A DNA stretch of 64,000 bases from Halodesulfovibrio aestuarii DSM 17919 = ATCC 29578 (GTDB lineage Bacteria; Desulfobacterota; Desulfovibrionia; Desulfovibrionales; Desulfovibrionaceae): NCBI RefSeq assembly GCF_000384815.1, contig NZ_ARQF01000021.1, positions 124,001-188,000 on the forward strand, given 5' to 3'. Positions 9,060 to 17,444 of the stretch are shown piece after piece. Every line of letters begins with the position of its first letter. Within the stretch, counting starts at the first letter, position 1. Below the pieces are notes generated by a model, which was not told where the DNA came from, made no database searches, and saw only the letters and a program-made list of their open reading frames with translations. Made by a program: the position numbers and the translations under genes.

Positions 9060-9596
9060 ATGTTTGGAAGATTATTTTTACTGTTTACTCTCATCCCGAT
9101 TCTTGAACTATATATGCTAGTTTCAGTAGGCTCCGTCATTGGCGGCTTACCTACGATCGGGATCGTAATTATTACTGGTATCGCCGGTGCATGGCTTGCC
9201 CGAATGGAAGGGTTTAATACCATGCAGAAAGTGCGGCAGTCTTTAAATGAAGGCGCTATGCCAGCAGATGAAATGGTAGAAGGCTTGTTAATTCTTATTG
9301 CAGGATTGCTGTTGCTTACCCCGGGCTTTGTTACCGATTTCGCAGGGCTGGCATTGTTGCTTCCGTTAACGCGAAAGCCTTTTGCCCGTTGGTTACGTAA
9401 ACAATTTAGTGAAGCGGCAGTGCGTGGGGGATCACAGAACCACGCAGGATTTACGTACTACACATGGCACTCTTCCGGAGGCCAGCAAAAAGATGAACAA
9501 ACCGTGTACAGCAAAATTAAAAATGATGCACAGCATCAGGCTCCGCGGCAGGCAATCGTGATTGATTGTGAACCTGTCGATGATGAGCAAAAGTAG
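9060..9596 (+). CDS. fxsA: FxsA family membrane protein
   Basis: 178-residue inner-membrane protein of the FxsA family (named for suppression of F exclusion of phage T7 in E. coli; biochemical function unknown). It starts MFGRLFLLFTLIPILELYML, the family's N-terminal helix, followed by helices around GLPTIGIVIITGIAGAW and LLILIAGLLLLTPGF; the LTPGFVTDFAG segment is the family signature. A long hydrophilic C-terminus follows. GAAGGG lies nine bases before the ATG. It stands alone and ends in a terminator shared with the convergent glycosyltransferase gene. Confidence 0.88.
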   Translation: MFGRLFLLFTLIPILELYMLVSVGSVIGGLPTIGIVIITGIAGAWLARMEGFNTMQKVRQSLNEGAMPADEMVEGLLILIAGLLLLTPGFVTDFAGLALLLPLTRKPFARWLRKQFSEAAVRGGSQNHAGFTYYTWHSSGGQQKDEQTVYSKIKNDAQHQAPRQAIVIDCEPVDDEQK

Positions 9597-9609
9597 TTTT
9601 TAGTCAACG

Positions 9610-9650
9610 AAAAGCGCTCTTCACATTTTATGTGAAGAGCGCTTTTTTTT
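9610..9650. terminator. Bidirectional terminator between fxsA and the GT39-like gene
   Basis: Long hairpin with arms AGCGCTCTTCACAT and ATGTGAAGAGCGCT, A run before and T run after. It serves fxsA on the plus strand and very likely the convergent gene ending at 9669 on the minus strand. Confidence 0.92.
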
Positions 9651-9668
9651 GTTTAGAATGAGCACAGA

Positions 9669-12146
9669 TTAATTTTTAGGTACAACATGTTCCGGTGTGA
9701 TCGGGATTGCCATTGCTGCCTCTTGTTTCACCTTGGAATCAGCAGACGTAGCTGTTGTGCTGTTGTCATTCAGTGGCTCATCAAGCGGTGCAGGCTCTTC
9801 TTCATTGTCAGTCTGCGGAGTTTCTAGCGAAGGCTTGGATGGGGCTGGAGTCACCTTTGGCTCTTCCTCAACAGGCTGCTGTGTTTCAGGTGAGACTGAT
9901 TCCGGTTGCGGTTCAACAGGCTGCGGAGCAATGTATCGGCTCGCTTTCTTTTCCTGAACCGCGAGGACAAACCCTTGACCAAGATGTGGAACAACAGGGG
10001 GTAGGGTTCCAACCAGTTCTAGAGACTCAGGCTTAGTGAGCCAATTATTCCAGTCTGTAGCATGCATAATGAGCACGACATTTTTCTTGGAGTTCAGGAT
10101 GGTTGTCAGTGAATGTAGATCAAACACATGCGTGATCGGAGAGGTTACAAAGTATGCAAACGGTGCAGGATCAGCATTGTAAACAACAGGTTCAAAATCT
10201 TTTTCCGCGTATTCTTCCATAGTCATGGAAATGTCTTTAGTGGAGATTAAACCGCTAATTGCAGGGGCTGACATAATAAACAGTGGCTGTATAAGCAGCG
10301 TTGCTGTCAGTGTCAGACCGATTACGCCGGCTCTGCTATTGAGTGGGGAACGGATCCAGAAAATACCGGCAGCAGCCAGCATAATTGCAGAAATGTACAT
10401 CCAGCCTTGGATTTCAAACGGGATAAGCGTCGAAAAGTTAACAAGGCCGATAAGTCCTGCACCTGCACCAAGGAATACAAGGGCAAGGAATCTGTAAAAG
10501 ACTTTACTGCGTAACGGTGAGAAGTTTTTAATAGCGCGTGCTGCAAGAATGGCAATCTGTGGCAGAAGTACAAGAAGCCAGACAGGCGTCATGTAGTCCA
10601 GAATACAATAGAGAGCACATGTCAGCAGAGCAGAAAGCCATAGGTAGGCTACGCCAACGTTTTCAGGATTTCGGGTCGCCAGAATGTTTTTATAGAATGT
10701 AATGCTGAATACTTTTGTCCATGGAAGCACTAGAATAACAATGAGCCACGGCAGCAGCATAAATGGCAACATGGCAAGCATATGCCACCAGTACGGTAAG
10801 TGCGTCAGGACTCCTTTGAACGGTGCTGCCAGAATGTTCGGGACAAGATTGAGCAGGTACTCCGGCTGAACTGCAAAATAAACATAGGCAAACCAGCTGA
10901 AAACAATTGTGAGGTAGATGCCGAAGCCGCCTGCAACATCCCATTCTCCAAATCTGGTAGGACGCTTGCGCCAGCAACTAATGAACATGATGCTGAACAG
11001 CGGAAGGAACAATCCGGGGAAGCCTCCGGTAAGTGTGGCTGCTGCTGCACAGATGAATCCGGCAATGAGCCAGAAGAAAGAGCGCTGGCGTTTCCAGCCC
11101 ATAACAAATGCTGCATGGGAAAAAGTTACCAAGGCTGCGAAGAGCGTTTCCAAGCCATTAAGCTGCATAGTGACTGCTGGCAGAAAGGCTGCCATTGTCA
11201 GCAATCCTGCTGTCAGGCTTGTTTTTTTCCCGATGCCAACAGCACGGGCAAAAAGGTATGTTGAGAGTACAAACAGAATGCTGCTGAGCACAGTGCAGGC
11301 TTTTACCGCAAAGGTAATAGTAATGTCCGGAATTAACGCAACGGCACTTGAGAACCAGAAGTAGAGCGGCATTGCTGCGCTGTATGGTTTCCCATCCAGC
11401 ATAGGGGTAAGCCAGTTTGCGGCTGTAAGGGTGTCTTTTACAACGGCAGCAGCCTGTGTCTCCTGCAATGGCCACAGGTCTCTGAAGAAGATTGCTATGC
11501 CGCCTTGCAGTGCTGCAAAAATAAAAAGCGTGAGCCAGGGCAGAAGGGCAAGACTGTTAAGAAACTTGCTTTCCGGTGCAACGTCAGGAAGCGGTTCTTT
11601 TGGCTTTTTTTCTTTCTTTGCTTTCGATTGAGGAGGAACCTCAGCTGAAGCGGTATCGTGCGAGAGCGTGGCGGTTGCAGAACTCGTAGATTCTGTTTCA
11701 GGCCGGATGGCTTCTACGCGTGTACCACCAAAACGACTGCTTACTTTGGATGCTGCTGCGGGAACAAATACTTCGTCATCGGTGTCGGATGTATCATTCT
11801 TTGTCGTCCCGTCTTCGGCCGTATCTCTTGCGTCGTCTGGTTCAATATCATCTACCTTTGAAGCGTGAGCTTCTTCAGCATCGTTGGATTTGTTTTCATA
11901 TTCAAAACTTGTTGGTGGCTCAATATGTTCTGGCGAAGAAGATTGGGTGTCAGCTACTTTTTTAGAGGAGTCATCTTCTGGTGCAGGTGGTTCTTCTGAA
12001 AGAATATTCTGTGAAACAACCTCGTCTACAGTTTCTTCCTGTTCAAAAGGGGCTTCTGTCGTGTCCTTTTGCGTAGTTGCTGTAGGTCCCTCTTCAGTAC
12101 CTTTTGGTTTTTCTTGTGACTTTGTAGAGTCAGAAAAGTCGCTCAT
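9669..12146 (-). CDS. GT39/ArnT-like membrane glycosyltransferase with acidic N- and C-terminal extensions
   Basis: 825-residue polytopic membrane protein. The core (roughly residues 200-740) has about a dozen hydrophobic segments and starts with an ArnT/PMT-like first loop: WPLQETQAAAVVKD, then NWLTPMLDGKPYSAAMPLYFW, matching the family's pattern of an acidic residue, WLTP and PPLYYW. Such enzymes transfer sugars from polyprenyl-phosphate donors outside the membrane. Here the first 190 residues are a Ser/Thr/Glu/Asp-rich tail and the last 80 are Pro/Glu-rich, both unusual for the family. Start at 12146 (MSDFSDSTK) follows AGGA. Single gene, divergent from the MATE gene. Acceptor and donor are unknown. 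Confidence 0.75.
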   Translation of the reverse strand: MSDFSDSTKSQEKPKGTEEGPTATTQKDTTEAPFEQEETVDEVVSQNILSEEPPAPEDDSSKKVADTQSSSPEHIEPPTSFEYENKSNDAEEAHASKVDDIEPDDARDTAEDGTTKNDTSDTDDEVFVPAAASKVSSRFGGTRVEAIRPETESTSSATATLSHDTASAEVPPQSKAKKEKKPKEPLPDVAPESKFLNSLALLPWLTLFIFAALQGGIAIFFRDLWPLQETQAAAVVKDTLTAANWLTPMLDGKPYSAAMPLYFWFSSAVALIPDITITFAVKACTVLSSILFVLSTYLFARAVGIGKKTSLTAGLLTMAAFLPAVTMQLNGLETLFAALVTFSHAAFVMGWKRQRSFFWLIAGFICAAAATLTGGFPGLFLPLFSIMFISCWRKRPTRFGEWDVAGGFGIYLTIVFSWFAYVYFAVQPEYLLNLVPNILAAPFKGVLTHLPYWWHMLAMLPFMLLPWLIVILVLPWTKVFSITFYKNILATRNPENVGVAYLWLSALLTCALYCILDYMTPVWLLVLLPQIAILAARAIKNFSPLRSKVFYRFLALVFLGAGAGLIGLVNFSTLIPFEIQGWMYISAIMLAAAGIFWIRSPLNSRAGVIGLTLTATLLIQPLFIMSAPAISGLISTKDISMTMEEYAEKDFEPVVYNADPAPFAYFVTSPITHVFDLHSLTTILNSKKNVVLIMHATDWNNWLTKPESLELVGTLPPVVPHLGQGFVLAVQEKKASRYIAPQPVEPQPESVSPETQQPVEEEPKVTPAPSKPSLETPQTDNEEEPAPLDEPLNDNSTTATSADSKVKQEAAMAIPITPEHVVPKN

Positions 12147-12624
12147 GATATATCCTGTATGGTTGAGTAGCTTCAAAAAAACTAGGTTGTGCATTCAAAG
12201 TTAGCATAAAATAAACTTGATTGGATGAGAAACTCAAGAAAATACTAGGGTTAAAATGCATACGGGAAAAAGTCGAACACGTATTTAATTTACATATACA
12301 GATAACATGTTGTGCTCACAGGAAAAAGTTTTGTGTTCATCTTTTCCTTGTAAAATAAAAATTGGTTGCGTAGAACGTGTCTTCTTAAATCAATAAAAAT
12401 TGATTTTACCAATTCTATTTTTATTGATTTAACTAAAGTAGCAAAAATTGATACAAGGTGTGCCGTGTAGAGTGCTTGCGTACAACAGTGCAGAATCACA
12501 ACAATTGGCTTGTAGTTATATCGGGGCTTGAGTATTGGTTTCGCAACATATATTACCACGTCCTGTTTTCGTACGACTTTATTGTATTGTGTACGGTTAC
12601 AGGGGATTACCTTAGGAGAAGAGA
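12147..12624. other. Divergent intergenic region between the GT39-like and MATE genes
   Basis: No gene seen in 478 bases. It is very AT-rich and contains a perfect 16-base inverted repeat (12385-12432), described separately. Promoters for both genes must lie here, but I could not place them with confidence. Confidence 0.5.
12385..12432. repeat. Perfect 16-bp inverted repeat
   Basis: Arms TTAAATCAATAAAAAT (12385-12400) and ATTTTTATTGATTTAA (12417-12432) are exact reverse complements separated by 16 bases. It sits about 240 bases upstream of the GT39-like start and 190 bases upstream of the MATE start. It could be an operator for a dimeric regulator or an RNA hairpin; no T run suggests a terminator. 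Confidence 0.7.
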
Positions 12625-14025
12625 ATGTTGTCTCGGTTAAAAAAACGTTGGAGCGAACCTTTCGGGTATCGTGATGTTCTAAATATTGGTCTTCCACTTG
12701 TTGTCAGTCTCGGTTCAACAACAGCAATGGAATTTACTGACAGGGTTTTTTTAAGTAATTATTCACTGATTTCTATTGCTGCTGCGTTACCGGCAGCTAT
12801 GGTGAATTTGGTGTTTTTGTTATTCGCACTTGGTATTTCTGCCTATAGCTCTGTGTTTATTGCGCAATACTATGGCGCATGTAAGTATGATAAAATTGGC
12901 TCCATTGTCTGGCAGGCAATTTATTTTTGCTGCTTTGCATGGGTGTTTCTTGCAGCTCTGGCTTTGCTTGCTGAGCCATTTTTTACTTTTATTGGGCATG
13001 GGCCGGAAGTACAAAAAGAAGAAATTATTTACTTTTCCATACTTACAATCGGCTCAGGGTTTGCTTTGATCGCAAATGCAATAGGCTGTTTTTTCACTGG
13101 ATTGGGACAAACGCGTCCGAATATGGTGGTAAATATAATCGCAGTGGTCATAAACATACCGCTTGATTATATGTTGATTAACGGGGTGTGGATTTTTCCG
13201 GAAATGGGCATTGCGGGTGCCGCATTGGCAACAGTTTCTTCATGGGCAATGCAGCTTGTGATGTATGCTCTGTTGGTTTTTAAGCCTAAAAACGAGACTG
13301 TTTATAATGTGATAAGCTCATGGCGTTTCGATAAGGCTCTTTTTGGACAAATGATGCGCTATGGTGTCCCAAGCGGCGTAAACAATTTTTTTGATGTGTT
13401 TGCTTTTACAGTCTTTGTTATGGTTATTGGCCGATTGGGTGAGACAGAGCTTGCGGCATCAAATATTGTGTTGTCTATCAATTCACTGGCGTTTTTACCT
13501 GTTATAGGTCTCCATATTGCAGCCTCTATTCTGGTAGGACAGGCCATGGGACGCCATGATGTTGAACAGGCGACAGTGGCTACGCATAGTGTTCTGCATA
13601 TGGCCTTACTCTGGATGGGGACTTTTGGTGCAATCTTTTTGTTGTTCCCATATCAGCTGACATCGTTTTTTAAACCGGCTGATATTTCTGCCGAGCAGTT
13701 TTTCCTTATTCAATCAATGTGTCAGGTCTTGTTGGCGTATGTAGCTTTTTTCTGCATTCAGGATGCGATTGCGTTAATATTCTTCGGAGCCTTGAAAGGT
13801 GCAGGAGACACAATGTACGTAATGTGGACAATCGCATTGTGTGCCACGTTTGGGCTCGGCGTACCTATTTTTATTAGCCGTTTTGTCTTTGATGCAGGAT
13901 TGCATACCCTCTGGGTAATGTTGATAGTCTATGTTTGTATTCTTGCTCTTGCTGCTTACACTCGATTCCGTTCTGGTAAGTGGAAAGAAATCCAGTTGAT
14001 AGAAAGCGAAGCAACCTCCTGTTGA
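12625..14025 (+). CDS. MATE family efflux transporter
   Basis: 466-residue, 12-helix cation-coupled multidrug/toxin exporter of the MATE superfamily. The early motif LPLVVSLGSTTAMEFTDR and the pseudo-symmetric second half beginning YGVPSGVNNFFD fit this family, as do FFTGLGQTRP in half one and FFGALKGAGDT in half two. GGAGAAGAGA lies directly before the ATG. It is an apparent single gene. A hairpin at 14031 ends the unit. Substrate is not predictable from sequence. Confidence 0.9.
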   Translation: MLSRLKKRWSEPFGYRDVLNIGLPLVVSLGSTTAMEFTDRVFLSNYSLISIAAALPAAMVNLVFLLFALGISAYSSVFIAQYYGACKYDKIGSIVWQAIYFCCFAWVFLAALALLAEPFFTFIGHGPEVQKEEIIYFSILTIGSGFALIANAIGCFFTGLGQTRPNMVVNIIAVVINIPLDYMLINGVWIFPEMGIAGAALATVSSWAMQLVMYALLVFKPKNETVYNVISSWRFDKALFGQMMRYGVPSGVNNFFDVFAFTVFVMVIGRLGETELAASNIVLSINSLAFLPVIGLHIAASILVGQAMGRHDVEQATVATHSVLHMALLWMGTFGAIFLLFPYQLTSFFKPADISAEQFFLIQSMCQVLLAYVAFFCIQDAIALIFFGALKGAGDTMYVMWTIALCATFGLGVPIFISRFVFDAGLHTLWVMLIVYVCILALAAYTRFRSGKWKEIQLIESEATSC

Positions 14026-14030
14026 TATTA

Positions 14031-14062
14031 GCTGAACGGTTGGGTGTCCCCAACCGTTCAGC
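14031..14062. terminator. Hairpin between convergent MATE and MTH1187-family genes
   Basis: Very stable inverted repeat with arms GCTGAACGGTTGGG and CCAACCGTTCAGC separated by four or five bases. Neither side has a strong T run, so it is a non-canonical terminator candidate; its place between two convergent genes supports that role. Confidence 0.6.
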
Positions 14063-14072
14063 TTACTAAAAA

Positions 14073-14369
14073 CTATGTAAGTTTGGCAGTTACAGATTCT
14101 TTTTTTCCCTTCAAGCCGTTTGTCCTGCCTTTTCGGGAATCTACTTTGAGTGTGAGGTAGATTCTGTCGCAGTCCTGCTCAAGCTCCTTGTAACATGCGG
14201 AGACTGTCTGCATCACGTCCTCCCATTCTCCCTCGACCGTAGTACCCATTGGCCCGAAATCGTAGGCAAGGCCGCTTTGTTTTATGACGGTAACGACTCG
14301 CGCAACATAGGGGCTCATGCTGACGCCTTTGTCCATCGGAAAGATTGAAAGTTCTGCTATCACAGACAT
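14073..14369 (-). CDS. MTH1187/YkoF-like thiamine-binding family protein (DUF77)
   Basis: 98-residue protein of the MTH1187 family, small ferredoxin-fold proteins some of which bind thiamine-type ligands. It starts MSVIAELSIFPMDKG and carries MSPYVARVVTVIKQSG and YDFGPMGTTVEGEWEDV, which are the family's conserved parts. A basic C-terminal tail (KGRTNGLKGKKESVTAKLT) is longer than usual. It is a single gene convergent with the MATE gene. No biochemical role is established. Confidence 0.85.
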   Translation of the reverse strand: MSVIAELSIFPMDKGVSMSPYVARVVTVIKQSGLAYDFGPMGTTVEGEWEDVMQTVSACYKELEQDCDRIYLTLKVDSRKGRTNGLKGKKESVTAKLT

Positions 14370-14565
14370 GGCATATCCTTTTGAGTAAAGTTAACGTACG
14401 CTTGTAATGATACGCTTGCTCGTCATATCCTTCAACATTCATCAGAATGGAAATGCAAGCAAACTCTAGACAAGTGGTGTAACTCATCATACATGACCAC
14501 TTTATTTATAAGTGTGTTCAGCATCTTTTTTGCAATGCACAATAACCTTATTACTAGGTAACTAC

Positions 14566-15519
14566 ATGCTTTTACATATTGCGTATCTTTTGGCTGGCGG
14601 CCTCCTTTTATGGAAAGGGGCAGACTGGGTTGTGGATGCAGCCTCTGCCATCGCCCGTCGTTTCGGGATATCAGAACTCGTTATCGGATTGACCATTGTG
14701 GCAATGGGCACCAGTTTACCGGAGTTTTTGGTAACACTGACCGCAGCGTTGAAAGGAATTCCATCCATTTCATTCGCGAATATTGTCGGTTCTAACATTT
14801 TCAATCTCGGCATCATTCTTGGTGCCGTTGCGATGATTAAAAGTGTGTCCGGCAGTAAGTCGTTACTCCTTCGTGATATTCCGATTTTATTCGGTGTGGA
14901 ATTGTTTGTACGAGTTATGGTGTCCGGTGGGCTGTTGGGTAGGTGGTCCGGTCTCATTTTAACAGGCGTATTTGTTGGCTACCTTGTTTGGATGTATCAT
15001 CGCTGCAAACAGCCTACAGATCCTGAAGGCAGGGGGTTATGTGATGCGACAAGTGATAGCGAAGTAGCAACTTGGAAAGATTACATGCTGCTACCTGTTG
15101 GTCTTATTGCTGTAAGTTTTGGTAGTCAGTTTGTGGTTGATGGAGCTTCTGGCGTCGCACGCATTTTTGGTTTGAGCGAATGGCTTATTGGTATGACTAT
15201 TGTTGCAGCAGGCACTTCGCTTCCGGAATTGGTGACTTGTCTCTCTGCCTCTGTGAAGGGAAAGAGCGATATGATTTTGGGTAACCTTGTCGGCAGTGAC
15301 TTTTTTAATTTTGCCGGTGTACTCGGAATTACCTCTATTATTCAACCTATCGCGGTAAAACAGAGTGAATTGCTTAATATGAGCTTTGCGGTAGGTGTCG
15401 TCGGGTTGCTATGGCTGCTTATTCGAACTCAGGGAAAGGTTTCCCGCAATGAGGGAATGCTACTCTTCGCCGTGGGTATTGGCCGATGGGGGCTGGAGAT
15501 ATGGCGGGCTGCAATGTAA
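14566..15519 (+). CDS. CaCA family sodium/calcium exchanger
   Basis: 317-residue membrane antiporter of the Ca2+:cation antiporter (YrbG-like) family. The two inverted-topology alpha repeats are obvious: GTSLPEFLVT with GSNIFNLG in the first half and GTSLPELVTC with GSDFFNFAG in the second. The acidic residue in each GTSLPE is the ion-binding site in characterised members. Start at 14566 (MLLHIAYLL) follows AGGTAA; the open frame extends 18 codons upstream without a good ribosome site. Standalone gene with a terminator at 15529. Confidence 0.92.
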   Translation: MLLHIAYLLAGGLLLWKGADWVVDAASAIARRFGISELVIGLTIVAMGTSLPEFLVTLTAALKGIPSISFANIVGSNIFNLGIILGAVAMIKSVSGSKSLLLRDIPILFGVELFVRVMVSGGLLGRWSGLILTGVFVGYLVWMYHRCKQPTDPEGRGLCDATSDSEVATWKDYMLLPVGLIAVSFGSQFVVDGASGVARIFGLSEWLIGMTIVAAGTSLPELVTCLSASVKGKSDMILGNLVGSDFFNFAGVLGITSIIQPIAVKQSELLNMSFAVGVVGLLWLLIRTQGKVSRNEGMLLFAVGIGRWGLEIWRAAM

Positions 15520-15528
15520 TTCATAACT

Positions 15529-15566
15529 AAAAAGCGGGCGAATCTATATGATTCGCCCGCTTTTTT
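15529..15566. terminator. Bidirectional terminator between CaCA exchanger and the 15588 gene
   Basis: Hairpin with arms AAAAGCGGGCGAAT and ATTCGCCCGCTTTT, flanked by A and T runs; serves both convergent genes. Confidence 0.92.
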
Positions 15567-15587
15567 ATGACTTTTTTTAAGGAAGGA

Positions 15588-16118
15588 CTACAGCAGACCA
15601 AGCGGCTCGAGAACGTTTTCAATGAGATCGTCGGGTTCTTTCCAGCCGTGGAGGATAAAGTGGAGTGATGCCAGCATGTGTGGCTCAAGTTCAATGAAAT
15701 CCGGTCCGATTTGTTCGCGCCCCTGTTCTGCATCAAGCCCGAGATTATGGGCGAGGTGCAGCAACTCGGTCATCAGATAGAAGACTTTTCCTTGTTCGCG
15801 CAGGGAATTCCGGACTTCGTCAATGCGGATTGCTGACTGAGGAATAACAATAATGCTGCCGGTATGTTCACAAAGTTTTTGTAGTTCAGCCTGAGACGAA
15901 ATTGTTTCAGGAGCTTGCACGGACATTTTTAGTCTGGAAGCAAGGAGATCTGCTAATTGGCGGCGTTTACTTCCTGAGAATCCGATAAGAAAGATAATAC
16001 CGTCTTGGGTTGAAAAGGTGTCGAGCTCAGTTTTTTTACCAAAAGTCATGGTTGCGTTCGCATCCGCAACTTCGGCTTTATCCTGAATAAAGTGGTCCGT
16101 ACCGTTAATAACTGCCAT
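15588..16118 (-). CDS. Degenerate shikimate-kinase-like protein
   Basis: 176-residue protein without a confidently known role. Residues 40-75 (IIFLIGFSGSKRRQLADLLASRL) resemble the beta1/P-loop/alpha1 segment of shikimate kinases (GFMGAGKSTVGRxLAxxL), but the GKS/T nucleotide-binding triplet is replaced by KRR, so ATP binding in the usual manner is doubtful. It is followed by a possible Rossmann-like middle (TGSIIVIPQSAI) and a C-terminal helix-rich part. A short Ala/Asp-rich N-terminus precedes. It lies 72 bases downstream of the nitroreductase gene on the same strand. The relation to shikimate kinase is my pattern-based inference. Confidence 0.6.
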   Translation of the reverse strand: MAVINGTDHFIQDKAEVADANATMTFGKKTELDTFSTQDGIIFLIGFSGSKRRQLADLLASRLKMSVQAPETISSQAELQKLCEHTGSIIVIPQSAIRIDEVRNSLREQGKVFYLMTELLHLAHNLGLDAEQGREQIGPDFIELEPHMLASLHFILHGWKEPDDLIENVLEPLGLL

Positions 16119-16190
16119 TTTGCTTTCTCCGGTTCTGGGTGTCCATTTGTGTATGTATAATTCAGCAGCACATATTCACAGCAGAAACGG

Positions 16191-17015
16191 CTACAACCAG
16201 TTTACGGAAAGCTTTTTGCGCATTGGAATCCGTGGATAGGTGAATTTCGGGTAGCCGAGCATGTGACCACCACAGCAAATGTGGTTTTCTTGTAAGCCTA
16301 ACAATTCTCTTAGCGGCATATAATCGTTGGCACAATAGGTAAAAAATCCTGCAAAACAGGCGCCTACACCTCTGGAGTGCGCAGCAAGTTCAAGGTAGGA
16401 GAGTGCAATAGCACTGTCTGTGTCATGCCATGTTTTGGCTTTATCCATATAAGAGACAGCAAGATGCGGAGCACCTCGCAAAATTAAGTCCTGCCCCTTT
16501 TTCCATCCGGCAATCAAGCCTGCCACGCTGTATTTTTTAGCGAGGTCAGGGTCGTTTTTTCGGATATACATCATCCAGTCAATAGTCATTTCTGCCAGTC
16601 TTCGCACCGTCTCAGGTGATTCAACCATGATCCATTGTACAGGCTGTTTGTGGCTTGCTGATGGTGCGTAGTTTGTAAGTGATGCAATATCCTGTAGCGT
16701 TTCGTGAGAAACCGGTTTGGATTTAAAAGCCCTGATAGAACGTCGGGAGCGGAGGAACTGGTCTGCCTGCTCTGTAGAAATCGTAAGTGATGCATCAATG
16801 GGAACGAAGTTCTTGTTTGGCATTGGTTCCAGTTTAACACAGTCCGCCGGACAGACTGCTACACAGTGCCCGCATTGAAGACATGCCGCTTCAGTGCCGA
16901 TACGCATTTTGGGAATGCCTGTTTCTTTATCTTTGATAAGGAGCTTGTTCGGGCAAACCTCGGCACATATGAGGCATTTTTTACACTTGGTTTCATCTAC
17001 AGAATAAAAAGACAC
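16191..17015 (-). CDS. Nitroreductase fused to an N-terminal 2[4Fe-4S] ferredoxin domain
   Basis: 274 residues. Residues 1-65 hold two cluster motifs, CKKCLICAEVCPNK and CLQCGHCVAVCP, followed from about residue 90 by an FMN nitroreductase domain with the typical RRSIRAFKSKPV and a late GACFAGFF region. Family members in anaerobes move electrons from ferredoxin to FMN substrates; the true substrate is unknown. The last part (ENHICCGGHMLGYPKF) is typical of this ferredoxin-nitroreductase subgroup. Start at 17015 (MSFYSVDETKC) follows GAGGAAA. It may share a transcript with the 15588 gene. Confidence 0.88.
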   Translation of the reverse strand: MSFYSVDETKCKKCLICAEVCPNKLLIKDKETGIPKMRIGTEAACLQCGHCVAVCPADCVKLEPMPNKNFVPIDASLTISTEQADQFLRSRRSIRAFKSKPVSHETLQDIASLTNYAPSASHKQPVQWIMVESPETVRRLAEMTIDWMMYIRKNDPDLAKKYSVAGLIAGWKKGQDLILRGAPHLAVSYMDKAKTWHDTDSAIALSYLELAAHSRGVGACFAGFFTYCANDYMPLRELLGLQENHICCGGHMLGYPKFTYPRIPMRKKLSVNWL

Positions 17016-17444
17016 GGATTTTCCTCGTTTGCTTTAAATATACAGCTTCGCATTTTTCGACGCACAAAAATAAAGTGTATTGGGGTGAATACACGTAATA
17101 CCGGCGTCGGTTAACCGGTGACACGGTAGCGTTAAGAGAGTGCTACAGTGAGCACGGTTGGGAGCGAAAGAAAGAGTGTTGCACGCGAAGCAGATAGGTT
17201 GATTGAACACTTTTTTTATTCTGTAAAGAAAAAATATAGCAACACTCTTTTCCTTTATTTGTATTTTATTGATACTAGGTTTTTTTTTTGAATAATTTCA
17301 AGGAGATTTATGGAATTTAAAAAATCCTGACTTTCTCCACCTCTAAAGCACTTGCGTGTTCGAGCTTTTCCTAGCAGTGTATGCGACAGCTGATATTGTG
17401 GGCTGTTTATATAGATAGCGCCCGATTTTACTGTGGAGATTTTT
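17016..17444. other. Divergent intergenic region, nitroreductase / GH13-like lipoprotein
   Basis: No gene seen. A 12-base inverted repeat is present: AAAGAGTGTTGC (17171-17182) and GCAACACTCTTT (17239-17250), separated by 56 AT-rich bases. Promoters for both flanking genes should lie here but none is clear. Confidence 0.5.

Noticed and set aside
12290-12697. 135-codon minus-strand ORF between the GT39-like and MATE genes
   Set aside because: It overlaps the MATE start and the AT-rich palindrome; composition is that of non-coding DNA.
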